Notes: generated from the letters alone by a model not told the origin. Positions 34,201-46,160 are shown, numbered from the stretch's first letter. The stretch is 64,000 bases of DNA from Ilex aquifolium (GCA_951799425.1 OX637394.1:40907642-40971641), one strand, 5' to 3'. Numbers and translations: made by a program.

Positions 34201-34745
34201 ACATGAATGACCTATCTTTGACTGGATCAAAGAGGGGATTAATCAAGGTGTGCATAAGTTGTCCGGACACCCCTAACTGTTGAACCAAAAGAAATAAGTG
34301 TTACACATCTCTAGCATTAGGGGATTATCTTTCCATTCGGCTGTTATGTCCAGGGCAGAGGTCCGGTCAAAGGTAGACCATTGACATCAAAATCAAAGAA
34401 TTCATGAAAAATAAATCTCTCAAAATCTGATTTCAAAAAAATTGTCAGGTTTTGAACTCATGTTATTTGGATTTACATGTCATTCCTATCTGTACTAGGC
34501 TACCCTGGGGGGTGGAACCCCTCAAGCTATGAAATTCAGTAAATTTTGTTATAACATCTTTCAAAGTTTACTCTTCAATTACTAACATTGACAAAAAGAT
34601 TGTTGTCCATTCATAACCCAAATCCACCCAAAATCAAAAAGTATACAACTATGTGCACCAAAAGTGTGCATCAAATTATTTGTAGTCGTTGGAATAGTAA
34701 TGAGACCTCAACATTTTTTATATATTGAGGGTACAATATGAAAAA
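31226..34745. repeat. A-type flank of unit 3 (non-coding, few insertions)
   Basis: It is collinear with 7082-16631 but lacks the MULE/Helitron insertion and the hAT MITE, so it holds three informative empty sites: MULE at about 33290-33305, hAT MITE at about 34138-34145, and TR-GAG target at about 34482. A deletion near 32045-32050 joins the flank to the inside of the hAT-like element at a CCTAA microhomology. No gene. Confidence 0.65.
32051..32649. mobile_element. hAT-like element, left end deleted
   Basis: This is the right two-thirds of the element seen whole at 8106-8995. The right end and its ATTAAATG duplication (32650-32657) remain; the left end is lost at the deletion joint. Confidence 0.65.
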
Positions 34746-35453
34746 CTAGTTATTGCATGTACCTGAAGGCATAGAGTAATAAAAAATGGTAAATAATAAA
34801 CATATTTGTATTCATATCTAAAATCAAATCACAAACATAAAAGAGAGATAAATGAAATTTAAAAATCGATGATAGGGGAGGTAAGAGGTGGTGGTGGTAG
34901 GAGACAGTGATGGTTATGGTGGGTGGCAATGACCGTGGTGGCGGTGGGGGCGATGGTGGTGGCGACGGCGGCGGCGACGGTGGAGACAACGGTGGTGGTG
35001 GCGGCGGTGGTGGTGGCGATGGTGGTAGTGGCAGCGGTGGTGGTGATGGTAGAGATGGCGGTGATGGTAGAGGTGGCGGCGGCGGTGCTGGTAGAGGCGA
35101 TGGTGGTGGCAACGGCGGTGGTGATGGTGGTGTTGGCGGCGGTGGTGTCAGCTGTGGCAGCGGTGGTGGTGATGGTGGCCGAGGTAGTGGTGGTGGTAGA
35201 GGTAGTGGTGGGGCGGTTTCAAACACTAATTCTTTTTTTTAAAGTACTTATGAGAAATAATTTTTAGAAGTATTTTTAAAAAGTCACTCCAAACACACCC
35301 TTAGGGGCCTATTTATCCTATTAAATTTAGGGTGTTAATATTAGTAGTTAGATTAACTTTAAAATAAAATTTAAAGCGATCTGAACCGCGAAAAGTAAAA
35401 GTAATTTTGTTTAACTTTTGAAATTTGAATTGTAATCTACTTTATTATATAGA
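34746..35453 (-). mobile_element. small Helitron (708 bp) with the longest (GGT/GGC)n core
   Basis: On the minus strand the start is TCTATATAATAAAGTAG (right end 35453) and the end CTAG (34746-34749). The triplet core (about 34890-35220) is roughly 100 bp longer than in the 16632 copy. The length change appears to be in whole triplets, which keeps several frames open without implying a protein. Confidence 0.8.
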
Positions 35454-35464
35454 TATAATATTTG

Positions 35465-35608
35465 AGTGTTAATCTAATGGTGAAAATGGACGGAATGACT
35501 TAATTGACACAAAATTGATAGTTGAGGGACTAAATATAGACAATTGAAAGTTCAGAGACAAAATTAAAACTAAAGACAAAATTCAGGAACCAGTTATGAT
35601 TTTTACCC
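35465..35608. mobile_element. half of the 316-bp MULE-type MITE at the hybrid junction
   Basis: Only the right part of the element seen at 24028-24343 is present, ending in CCC followed by AAATTTGAA. The left edge is where A-type sequence (TTTGAGTGT) passes into B-type sequence (AGTGTTAATCTAATGG). Confidence 0.8.
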
Positions 35609-35617
35609 AAATTTGAA

Positions 35618-36254
35618 ATTAAGACGATCCAGGGCACCAAAAAAACCCTACTATATTGATGCTCAAAGACAATATATTATTGAGAAAATAAAGATAATTA
35701 GCAAACAAGAATGTTTCATGTACTGGAAAAATAATATAAAACAGAGGAGTCCCATGTAAAGTATGAAAGTCCTCAAGCTATGAAATTCTAAAAATGTTGC
35801 ATTGGCCACCAAAATTTTCAATAAATTATGTTACAACATCTTCCAAAGTTTACTCTTCAGTTACTCTAGCAGCTTACCATTGGCACTACCGAACCGTCGC
35901 GATAACATAACTTCAACTCTAGTGGCTTGTTTGGATGATCTTTGGGGGAGGGATTGGATTAGTTGCTCCAAATCCTTCCAAACTCAACCTCCACCTTTAT
36001 TTCCATGGAATTCATTGACGAATTCAATTCATACTCTTGTTTAGTATATAATCTATACACGTGCGGGACTCACAGATTTATCACCATTATCATCATACAT
36101 TTGTCCTAAATGACTATATTACTCATTAGCTAATCCAATCCGTATTTATTTTTGTTTAATTCAGGGGTGCAAACAATATTTGCTTCACTAATCTGGGTAT
36201 GGCCGCTCAAATTTTTTTCAGTTCTTTATACTTTTCTAATACTCCACCATTGCC
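35618..36254. repeat. B-type flank of unit 3, second part (non-coding)
   Basis: It is nearly identical to 24353-25007. Its beginning repeats, in diverged form, flank already present at 33985-34580 of the same unit, as expected if the hybrid was made at non-equivalent positions. No gene. Confidence 0.55.
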
Positions 36255-37664
36255 CAGTGCCAACCACTAGCTAGGCGCCCAACGCCCAGCGCCAACCACC
36301 AACTAGGAGCCTAGCGTCCAGGCGCGAATGTCCAAGCCCTAGCGCCCAGTACCCTCACCCGCGGCGCCTAGCGCCCTCACCTTGGCGCCTGCCTCCTCGC
36401 CCGCCTTGGTGTCGTCCACATCACATGCCCAGCTCGTCCAACAATACCCCTGGCGCCCAGTGTCACTCTCCTTGGCACATCAGGCACCCTCGTCTCCCGC
36501 GCCGGACGCCCATGCTCCGCTGGCTATATCCTGTCAACGCCTTCTTGTTACCCTCACTGTCATCTTCTCCCTCATGTTCGTCTTTTTAGAGAGAGTCTCC
36601 TACGTCACCAAAAGCTTGACCTAACTTTGCCTCTGCTCTCATGCAAATAGCCTCAATCTCTAGCTTAGCGGCTCTCTCGCGAGTAGCCAGAAGCTTGGCC
36701 TAACTCTGCCTCTACTCTCACGCAAGCAGTCTTAGTCTCCAGCTTAGCAACTCTTTCGTGAGTCGTCGAAAGCTCAGCCTAACTCTATTTCTACTCTCAC
36801 GCAAGCAGCCTCAGTCTCCAACTTAATGGCTCTCTCGCAAGTCCCTAGAACCTTGGCCTAACTCTGTCTCCAGCTTAGTTGTTTTCTCGCAGGTCACCAA
36901 AAGCTCGGCTTAATTCTGTCTTCGCTCTTATGCAAGCAGTCTCAGTTTCTAGAAACTTGGCCTCAGGAGGTGCAGCTCTTTCGTAAGTCACCCACAACTC
37001 CTCCTCTATAGCCCCGTCGTGTCTACCTCTCCGTCATCAAGGTTCAACTGCCAAAAGTGGACAAGGACAAAATTTCTTATTGATGCCCTCTCCCCCAAAT
37101 CCCATTGGGCTTGGGGCATGGGGGCAAATGATGGGCCCAATCCAGACCAGGCCCAGTTCAGAAATACAGATCAAGCCCACCTCAAGCATACAAGCCAAGC
37201 CCACCATAGGATGGGGGAAACTAAGTTAGGTCAGTCGCACCATCTTGAGGGAGTCAAGTCAGACACGTCATGTTGAGAGACTCAGTCCAGAACTAACATG
37301 CGAGGAGATCTCATTGGGACGCGCACGTCACCACCTCCACGAAACTGCCTCGCCTATTACGAGAATGGCGCCACCTCTACGGAACTATTTCACCTATTTC
37401 AAGAAAAGCACCTCAATCTGTTAGCAGATGCCTATAAATTGCAAATCTCATCTACGCATATGGGCATCTCTCACATATGAATCACTTCTAAGCACTCTAC
37501 ACCCCTTGAGCAATAAAATATGCACATCATCTTACTCCTTTACAGTGGAGTAGGTCACTCTAACTGAACCACTTAAATTGTGTTTTGTTTAGTTTGACTC
37601 TCAACATTTATTACTATATTTAATACTTGACAGGTAATACATAAACACATTTTGTGCATCATCA
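36255..37664 (+). mobile_element. 5'-truncated non-autonomous LTR element, unit 3 copy
   Basis: It has the same order as 25008-26430: GC-rich repeats (36255-36540), minisatellite (about 36600-36960, one partial unit fewer), polypurine-like tract, and a 536-bp LTR at 37129-37664 (TGATGGGCCC ... GCATCATCA). No gag. Confidence 0.65.
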
Positions 37665-39004
37665 TATTCCATCTTGAATTCATTCTATTCCCATTTAGAA
37701 GCATTATTGAATACCAAATGTAATAGAGGATTTTGATGATAAATAGGCAAATCTGTCATACTCATGTAATAAGGGGATCAACATAAATATGAATAAATAC
37801 AAAATGAATCCAACTAAATGCAAAATACACACAATCAAAAACTCAGCTATATAAACTTACATGTAGATCAGGTTCAAATTAAAATATTGTAACATGATTC
37901 GAAATAGAAATGATGCCAATCCGAAAAAAATAGCTCATTGTGTGAGCAGTACGAAGAGGAGCAGAGTTTTATCAATATCTCTGGTAGAGGATTTCCAATG
38001 TATATTTTATAAAGGAGTTTCACCACAACTGAATATATTCATTTCACTAGATTTCTTAGTTGGACCAGAATTAGAGTTATTAATTATTATCGATAAATAA
38101 ATGGTAACTTATATTGTGGTATATAGTGAAAAAATCCGTTCCCATGGACGTAGATAGAATTTATGCTGAATCGCATCACAACAATGGTAAATTAATTGAC
38201 TTTGCATGAAAACGTTGGGACAATAGGATGCCTCATGAAGCCCATTGATCTCTTAGTAAGGATCAACCCATGGCGGTGGTTGATGTTGGGTAAAGTACGT
38301 TCAAAATATACATGTATCCCTTTGTATACGTTCATAAAAAAACAAAAAATCTATCATGATGGTTGGTGTACTGATTGATTTTTACCAGGAGGATCCATAG
38401 AGATCAATGTATTTTTAAAAATACTTGTTCATTCTATTTTGATGTGGTTCTTATGTATTGATGTTTTGTTTGGACTTAAAATATAAAATCTCAAGAATGT
38501 TCATTACATGGACATTTGGCAAATTTGAATGTATTAAGAAGATGTCACATGGCAGAATCAGAAGAATGGCGGGAGATGATCAGCCACAATCGCATTTGAA
38601 AAGAATAAGTAACTAATTGGAAGTTACCAATCAAATAACTATCAATGGAGGCAAAATCGTCAAGGACAGTGGCTATAAAAGGCATGTAGTGGAGAAGATG
38701 AATGATACATTCAAACCCCCTCATGATCAACAATCTGGGCATTTTATGAGTAGTATTAAATTAGTTTTAGGAAGTAGTTTCTGCTGCAATTAAGGTTGTT
38801 AGTCCAATTTTTTTCCGTAACCGAAGTCTCTTCGATTGAATTAATAAATGAATCGTCTTTTATTAGTTCTGTGTATGGTGTGTTTGTCTATTAAAATTAA
38901 TCCAAAGAAGTCCTAAAATAAGGTATTTAAACTCATCACAAGAAATCACCTGAAAATTGTCTGTCGATTAAATTTCCTTCGTCAATAATAACAAAATTTT
39001 GAGA
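37665..39004. repeat. B-type flank of unit 3, third part (non-coding)
   Basis: It is almost base-for-base the same as 26431-27789, which marks a recent duplication. It leads into HMA copy 4 as the other leads into copy 3. No gene recognised. Confidence 0.6.
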
Positions 39005-39131
39005 AACACAAATACATAACAGTTGGGAAAACCCCATACACAAATCCCATGTCGAAAGGGTAAGAAAACAAAATAGTGTTTATATAACTTAAAAGTTTTC
39101 GGTTCGCAACCGAATTTTGGCAGTTATGCAC

Positions 39132-41023
39132 TCAAAAGAAGAAGCAGGAAGGCTGATGTATGGGGTACTCAAAAACTTGGTAATGAGGCACACCACCATA
39201 CGAGTAATAATAATTCAGTTTGGCATCATTTTCAGTCTTGGTCTCCGCCTTCTTTTCATCAACTGCACTGACGTCCATAATCTGGGCAAACCCAATGTTC
39301 TTCCTCAGCAACTTGGTGAGCTTGACGGCGTCGATTTCGTCTCCAATCACCTCTAACTCATTCTTTTCCTGTCCTTTCAGTGATTCAGACTCCACCCCTG
39401 AAAAAAAAAAATGCATATATGATCTTGTATCACAAAATAAGGGCTAATTCGAGCAGCTTGAGCTCAGCTGTGGTTGGATTCAGTTTTTGGCTTATTCAAA
39501 TTACACAATTACCGAATCTGGTCAATTTTTTATGCACCTTTTATAAACGAGTTACATCCAAGTAATGTGTCTATAACCATTTTTAATTTAATCGTCCAAT
39601 AATTTTTTTTTATTTAAAAAGTGTGCAATATGAGGACTTCTCAGAGGGTCACCCATCTTAGTAATACTCTCACCCAAACACGCTTAACTGCGGAGTATTG
39701 ATGGGATCCAGTGCATTAATGCTGATATAATGGCAATCATTGTCACATAAATTTTATTTGGAAGGTAAATAACTCGAAACTTATCGTCTAATAGCTCTCG
39801 ATCGTTTACTTATCTTTCCCTCCCTTTTTGTATAGATTTTTTAAGAAAAAATATTGTCAAAAAATGATCATTTTGGGATGGATTATTAAGTCTATTTTTT
39901 AATTTTTACAAATTGTTGCTAAGAAATTGAGCTCGATTTTGGCTGGAGTTCGGCCGAAATGCTTGCAAGTTTATTTTGATCGAAGATTGAACAAGAATCT
40001 AAACTCGACATTTGATTTTGGTTTGAGTTTAAGCTTGACCAGTCACAACTAAGCCAAGCTTAAGTATACCCACACATAATGTCCTTCGAATAAAAAAGTG
40101 TTTACTCATACTTTATTGAAATTTAGTGCAATTTGGGCCTTTAAGGCTTGATTATTGAACTGTTAAAAAATGCAAACTAAAACAAAGATAAAACAATTCA
40201 AAAGAAAAACAAAGATAGAAGGCAGAAAAGTTCTTATTACCAGGTAGACCCACTGCAATGGTCATGGCCCTTGATTTATTTTTGTTGACAATTGAATGAG
40301 AATCACTGCGTTTTCTTAGTGACCGACAGATTACTATGACGCCCAAGACACGAGCTACTACCTTCATTGCCTTGTTCTGAGGTTTCTCGCCATTCATAGG
40401 CACCTTAATGATCACTTTTTTCTGAACAAAATCAAATTTGAATCAGCATATTTTCATTTCTAGAATACTACAGGTAATTTGATTTTTTCGAAAGTAAATT
40501 TTTTAAAGAAGAACAATTTGTTGAAAAAAAAAAAAGAGGGCGTAGGATTATTATCCCCACAAGAAACAAGATTTTTAGTGGCACAAAATCCCGTCGCTAG
40601 TATCCTCAGTCCTCAGAATTGTTGGCAAAAAGAAAGTCGCCACTAGGAGTTGCCTTTTTAGGTATCCCATGAATTGATATGACGCCACTAAATATTAAGT
40701 TTCAATAGCAAAATTTTATATTTTTTTTCCACTAAACTCTTGAATATAACTAGTGATTAGATATATATCGCCACTAATACACTTATTTCTTGTTATATAT
40801 TTTGCAAGAGTGATCTATATGCATTTCACTATACAAACTAACGCATTTACATATATGACTGCATACTGCATATAATCAATTAATATTGGAGGAAAAGAGC
40901 AAATTTGCATAAAGAAAAATTAAAAAAATAAATAAACTACAAATGAAACGGTACCTACAATAATACTTTAAAAAAATATTTTCAAAAATAATATTGGGAA
41001 ATAATAACTAATTATACCTTCAT
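39132..41023 (-). CDS. HMA-domain protein, copy 4 (intact, three exons)
   Basis: Exons on the minus strand are 41018-41023 (ATGAAG), 40241-40421 and 39132-39397, ending in TGA. All junctions are GT/AG; introns are 596 and 843 bp. The total of 453 bp gives 150 residues. The product is a small heavy-metal-associated fold protein: first strand KVIIKVPMNG (residues 4-13), then IAVGLPG (about 57-63), GVESESLKG, ELEVIGDEIDAVKLTKLLRK, an acidic/lysine linker, a YYYSYGG tail and a terminal SCFFF. It lacks the CxxC metal motif, as do many plant HMA proteins of this type. About 35 residues (22-56) are inserted where the family normally has a short helix. Cys147 is fourth from the end, so a CaaX-like prenylation site is possible. 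A TATA box lies about 120 bp upstream and the MITE site is empty. Function is unknown; metal binding or signalling is inference. Confidence 0.8.
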
Positions 41024-41142
41024 CGGTTTGGTTTGGTGGATAATGAGAACCCTCTGCAAGGAAAAGATGGTTGTTTGGGTCTCTTGGAGAGAGAATTTAA
41101 AAGGAATTTTGTGAATGGAAATGCAGTGAGAGTCATGTCCTT

Positions 41143-41151
41143 CTATTTATA
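41143..41151 (-). promoter_or_regulatory. TATA box of HMA copy 4
   Basis: The minus strand reads TATAAATAG, 120 bp upstream of the ATG. The sequence upstream runs straight through the unduplicated TAAATCTTT, so this is the MITE-free, ancestral-looking promoter. Confidence 0.7.
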
Positions 41152-41165
41152 ATAAATCTTTTGGG

Positions 41166-43781
41166 GTGATTTATGTACAAGAATGTTTGAGCATATACAA
41201 AGAGTTTTTTTTTTTTTTTTTCTTTAAATTAGGTCAAACGAAATGCTGTAAATGTCAAATTGTAGGGGTCCCACATTCATTTTATACATCTCCAAGAGAT
41301 CTATGGGAGACGTGGGAAACCAGAAAACTTGTGACTTTGGTCACCTTTGGTTGTTAGGATGGGGGAATCAACCAGGTAACATCACAAAAAACATTAAACA
41401 AAGACTGACTAGCCTTTTCTAGAAAAAGTTAGAATTATTCTAGTTACATATTGTTTAAACTTGTGGGTGAAACATAAATTCTAGATGCGTGGAATCACTC
41501 GTGAATTATTTATATCAGGTAAATAGAAGTTCTTTTATGAGAATCGAACTTGATATATTAGACCAGTAACGTTTGAAGTATATTCTCATTCAAGCTACTG
41601 TAACGAGTTAAATAACAACTAGGTTTTTCTATGCTTAAACCTATGGCCATAGACTCAATTTATAATGTCAAACCCTTCAACAATTTGTTTTGTTTTGCTA
41701 GGAAAAGAAAGAAAAAATCTTCCATGCCTTCTCTAAAGTGTCTGATATTATATGGGAATTGTTTGGGCAGTCATGGAAGTCTGCAAATGTGATTTTTGAC
41801 TTCCCATTTGAGAAAGGGACATATGGTCTCTAACATGGTTTGGAAACGACCGACGATGACTTAGTTGTTGAAGTTTGGAACCTCGTAGGCAATTACAAAT
41901 TACTCCAATGATTATGGTCATTAGATTATCAAGAAATTTCAACATTAAATGCACTATATTATCAATTTAATGGTCACAACGCATTATACTCCCAAATTAT
42001 ATCTTTAAATTATGTCTCAATATCATTGATGTATGTTTGGTTCAGATATTAAGGGGGTAAATTAGATTAATTAATCTGGTAATAATATAATATTAAATTT
42101 GGATGAGGTTATAGTGATCCGATATTAATTTTAATTAATCCCGACCCGCTTCACTATTGTCATTTTAACATTTAATATTAGGTAGTAATGAATACTATGT
42201 AGAAAGTAGTATTATTTTTAACAAATTAAGTAGAAAGTAGTATTATTTTTAACAAATTAAGTATTAAAAATGCAATAATTTTATTATCCTTGTAAAGTTA
42301 GAGTCACACCTTCATATAAAAGTTACACATTATGCAAATTCTTACCTTCAATATTTATATTATCATTTTTAATTTAATACTACACACTATTACTTAATCC
42401 AAACATAAATTTGGTATTATAATTATAAATTTATATATTATCCTAAATTTATTATACAAGGATAAGATTAAATAGTACTCTTTTTAACATCATTCTATAG
42501 ATCGGATGAGAACTAATTATTCAATTTTGTCTTTTATTTGTGCTTTAACCAAACATGCCCTTTGGTGTTGCGAAATATGAGGGTAAGTCAAGGCGGCCCA
42601 TTCACACTACCGTCCCTAGGGTCCCAAAAAAAAAATTTAGTCTAATAGGCCTTTTTTTTGGTATTTTAAATATAATCTAATAGCCTTTTTTTTTTATAAC
42701 GATCAATTAAAATTGAATGAATTACCTATACTATCTATTGAGAAAAATTTATTGTCAAAACTTAAAAATAAAAATTTGATCAATATTTTACATCTAAAAA
42801 AAATAAGAAAAAAAATTTTAAAAAATTTAAATTAAAATAATTAAAAATAATATATGTTAATAAGTAAAATATTAATAGGATCCATTTAAAATTTTCGCCT
42901 ACGACCCGATTTACCTTGGGCCACCCCTGCCCATTCACTGCAGGACTTTGTTGCCAAGGCTTGGGTGTGTGGGCATCATTATTGGTGGCATGAGTGTGGT
43001 GGGCCCGGTCTAGTTGCCAAGTCATACGCCACATTAGGGTAATCCTCAAGGTGGTTTTTGGATCGCCATAAAAGGATTGGGTTGGATTGGATTCCAATCC
43101 AATCCAAAGTAATTCGGACTGTTTTGGATCTCGTCAATATTATCCAATCCATTACATGATTTGGATATAAATAATGTAAACAGTGGGCTCCATGCAAATG
43201 TCCAAATCAATTTAAATGAAATGATCATTACAAACTCACCAATGGGCACCATGAATTTAAAGCTTATTATTTAAAATTAACCAAATTAGAAATTAAGACG
43301 ATCCTCATCCGAAGAAAATTACTATAATGCCACTCAAAGAAAATAATATATTCATCAGAAAGTGAATGACCAAATAAAGATAATTAGCAAACAAGAAGAT
43401 TTCATGTAACAGAGGATTCCAAAATGAAGAATGGAGAATGTTGACAATTTCTTACGGTCAGGTTATGAGAAATTTATCCTTTATGAATACTTTAGTCTCG
43501 ACATGAATGACCTATCTTTGACTGAATCGGAGAGGGAATTAATCAAGGTGCGCATAAGTTGTCCGGACACCCCTAACTGTTGAACCAAAAGAAATAAGTG
43601 TTACAAATCTCTAGCATTAGGGGATTATATTTCCATTCGGCTGTTATGTCCAGGGCAGAGGTCCGGTCAAAGGTAGACCATTGACATCAAAATCAAAGAA
43701 TTCATGAAAAATAAATTTCTCAAAATCTGATTTCAAAAAAATTGTCAAGTTTTGAACTCATGTTATTTGGATTTACAAGTC
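41166..43781. repeat. A-type flank of unit 4, up to the TR-GAG insertion (non-coding)
   Basis: It is collinear with 7082-16376 and 31226-34480. It lacks the hAT-like element (empty ATTAAATG at about 41945), the MULE and the hAT MITE. It has a 31-bp tandem duplication (42199-42229, 42230-42260) and a T run at 41207-41221. No gene. Confidence 0.6.
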
Positions 43782-43786
43782 ATTCC

Positions 43787-44376
43787 TGATGGGCCAAGCC
43801 CAAATAATCCAATTCGGGTGGAAAGCCCAAAACTATTTAAGAGCCCAAGCTCCAGGAGACCAAGCAGGCCCAAAGTGGTCCAGACCGGTCAAGCTCATTA
43901 GGGAGCTACACCATTAAGGGAGCATCCGGACCGCTTAGAGAAAGTCAACATTCCCTCATCATTTGGTCAAGACCTTTGGAGAGCACTCCCCTGCCAGTTG
44001 AGGAGAGGAGAGGTCACCAAGGAGAGGAGGGGTCGCCAAGCTGTTTAAAGATATTAAGTTGCTACAATCTATTATGACCGTCAAACTACCCATTCAATTA
44101 CTACACAGACAACTATAAATTGTAAGCTTCCCCATCACTTGGGGGGCATCTCACAAAAACTCAAGCTCATCTCTCCCTCTCTTGTAATTCTCTGATCTCC
44201 TTACACACCGGAGTTAATAAACTTCCCGGCGAACTTGGCCATTGAAAGTGGACGTAGGTCTTGTTAACCGAACCACTATAATCCTTGTATTGTTCTTGTC
44301 CTTCCTCTTCTCCTTACTTACTGCATTTTATACCGATGACTTGACTGCGGTGTGCAAACCAATTTTTGCATCCTCA
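43787..44376 (+). repeat. 5' LTR of the TR-GAG element
   Basis: It is 590 bp, with a TATA box TATAAAT at 44114-44120, 327 bp from the LTR start; the same offset holds in the 3' LTR. A pyrimidine-rich leader and an AATAAA-like AGTTAATAAAC follow. Confidence 0.9.
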
Positions 44377-44379
44377 GTT

Positions 44380-44397
44380 TGGCGCCGTCTATGGGAA
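44380..44397 (+). other. primer binding site of the TR-GAG element
   Basis: TGGCGCCGTCTATGGGAA starts 3 bases after the 5' LTR. TGGCGCC is the usual start of plant gypsy primer sites, complementary to a tRNA 3' end (tRNA-Asp-like acceptor CGGCGCCA); the tRNA identity is inference. Confidence 0.75.
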
Positions 44398-44438
44398 CGA
44401 CAAAATTCTTACTTCTAAACACTTTCTCTGTTGAATCT

Positions 44439-45641
44439 ATGACGATCACTACCAGATCGATGAATCAACCTGAGGATAATTCACCACGAGAGGAGGAGGT
44501 TGCTCCTCCACCAACCAATCATGTCCCAGATGCTCCTGTCCCAAATGCGCAGCGGATGTTGGAGACCATGCAGCAGCTTGTGGCCCAAAACCAGCAGATC
44601 CTGCAACTTATGCTCGCTGGACAAGGAGGAGCACAACTTAGAGGACCTCAAGTCAGAGGAGCTCCACGCTCTGGGCATCAAAGAGCTCCCCACCAAGACG
44701 CACATCTTAGAGGACCTCAAGTTAGAGGAGCTCCACGCCCTGGGCATCAAAGAGCTCTCCACCAAGGCGCTCCCCATCTGGGCGCCCGCTTTGGAGTCCC
44801 CTTAGGCGCCCCACCTTTGGAAGTCCCCTTGGGCGCCCCATACAGGGGGACCCACCAGGAAAGACCTCCACCTCCTTCTCTAGCTCATGCTTCCCATGGT
44901 GGAGACCCTCATTTTCAAGAGAATGAGGGTGAAAACCAAAATATGGAGCATAGGAGCCACTTCCACGATAATTCCCGAGGAGCTCCCAAACACTAGGACG
45001 AAAAAATTAAGGAGGTGCAAAATCAACTGGATGACGTCTTCAACGCCATGAAGGCACAGGGACCCGAGACAGTGGACTACCTAGTAAGTCGAACCGACAC
45101 GCCTTTCAAACCTGACGTGGCGAAATACCCATTTCCTCATAAATTCAAGATGTCATCCGTCGAGACCTTTGACGGTATGAAGGATCCACTGGACCACCTT
45201 GAAACTTTTAAGACCTTGATGCAACTGCACAACGTCCCCAACGAAATCATGTGCAGAGCGTTCCCAACCACCTTGAAAGGATATGCTCGACAATGGTTCG
45301 TCAAGCTCTCCCCAGCCTCTATTGGCTCATTTGCTGAGTTGAGCAGGTCCTTCGTGTCGCACTTTATTGGAGGACGTCGGCACCAGAATCCTGCCACCCA
45401 CCTGCTCAGCATAAAGCAGGACCGAGATGAGAGCTTAAGGAGGGACCTCACTCGTTTTAACGAGGAGATCCTTCAGGTTGAGGAGCCCGATGAAAAGGTT
45501 AGCATGACCGCCTTCTTGGGAGGCCTCCGGTCATCAAGCTTCCTCTTCTCAGTTATGAAGCGACCACCAAAGAGCATGCCAGAACTATTGACAAAAGCTC
45601 AAAAATATATAAATGTTGAGGACATCAACAAGTCTAGGTGA
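44439..45641 (+). pseudogene. gag: gag of the TR-GAG element, one in-frame stop
   Basis: The likely start is the ATG at 44439 (MTITTRSMNQPE), matching the usual plant gypsy Gag start. The N-terminal part is Pro/Gln/His-rich and contains a tandem duplication of about 60 bp (LRGPQVRGAPR...GHQRA twice). A TAG at 44994-44996 interrupts the frame, which then resumes unchanged and encodes a full Retrotrans_gag domain: VETFDGMKDPLDHLETFK, MCRAFPTTLKGYARQWF, SIGSFAELSRSFVSHFIG and LTRFNEEILQ. It ends in TAG/TGA-bounded sequence at 45641 without a zinc knuckle. The total is about 400 codons. Gag would coat the element RNA; protease and RT must come from elsewhere. Confidence 0.85.
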
Positions 45642-45659
45642 AGTGAATCATCTAGCCGG

Positions 45660-46160
45660 TCGCCACAAGCTTGACCTGACTCTGCACTGCTCTCAAGCAA
45701 GCATCCTATCTCCAGCTTAGCGGCTCTCTCGCGGGTCGCCAAAAAACTTGGCCTGCCTCTGCACTGTTCTCAAACAGGCAGCCTATCTCCAGCTTAGCAG
45801 CTCTCTCGCGGGTCGCCAAAAAAGCTTGGTCTCTGCACTGTTCTCAAACAGGCAGCCTATCTCCAGCTTAACGGCTCTCTCGCAGGTCGCCAAAAAAGCT
45901 TGACATATATCTGCTCTGCTCTTAAGCAGGCAGCCTATCTCTGCACTGCTCTTAAGCAACCTACCTCTGCACTGCTCTCAAGCAGGCAGCCTACCTCTGC
46001 ACTACTCTCAAGCAGGTAGCCCACCTACCTCTGCACTATTCTCAAACAGGCAGCCTATACCTCAAGCCTAAGGACTCTCTCATGGGTCGCCAAAAGCTCG
46101 GTCTTAAAAGGTGTAACTCTCTCACGAGTAACCTCAGACTCTATCTTTGCTCTCACGCAA
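45660..46160. repeat. minisatellite inside the TR-GAG element
   Basis: Repeats are built on CTCCAGCTTAGCGGCTCTCT, CGGGTCGCCAAAAAGCTTGG and CTCTGCACTGCTCTCAAGCA, in irregular copies of about 60-76 bp and shorter. It is related to the 25327 array. It follows gag directly, where protease and RT would be expected. Confidence 0.8.

Noticed and set aside
45660..46160. Repeated units that could suggest a CRISPR array
   Set aside because: The units are imperfect and contiguous, with no equal-length unique spacers, and lie inside a plant retrotransposon.
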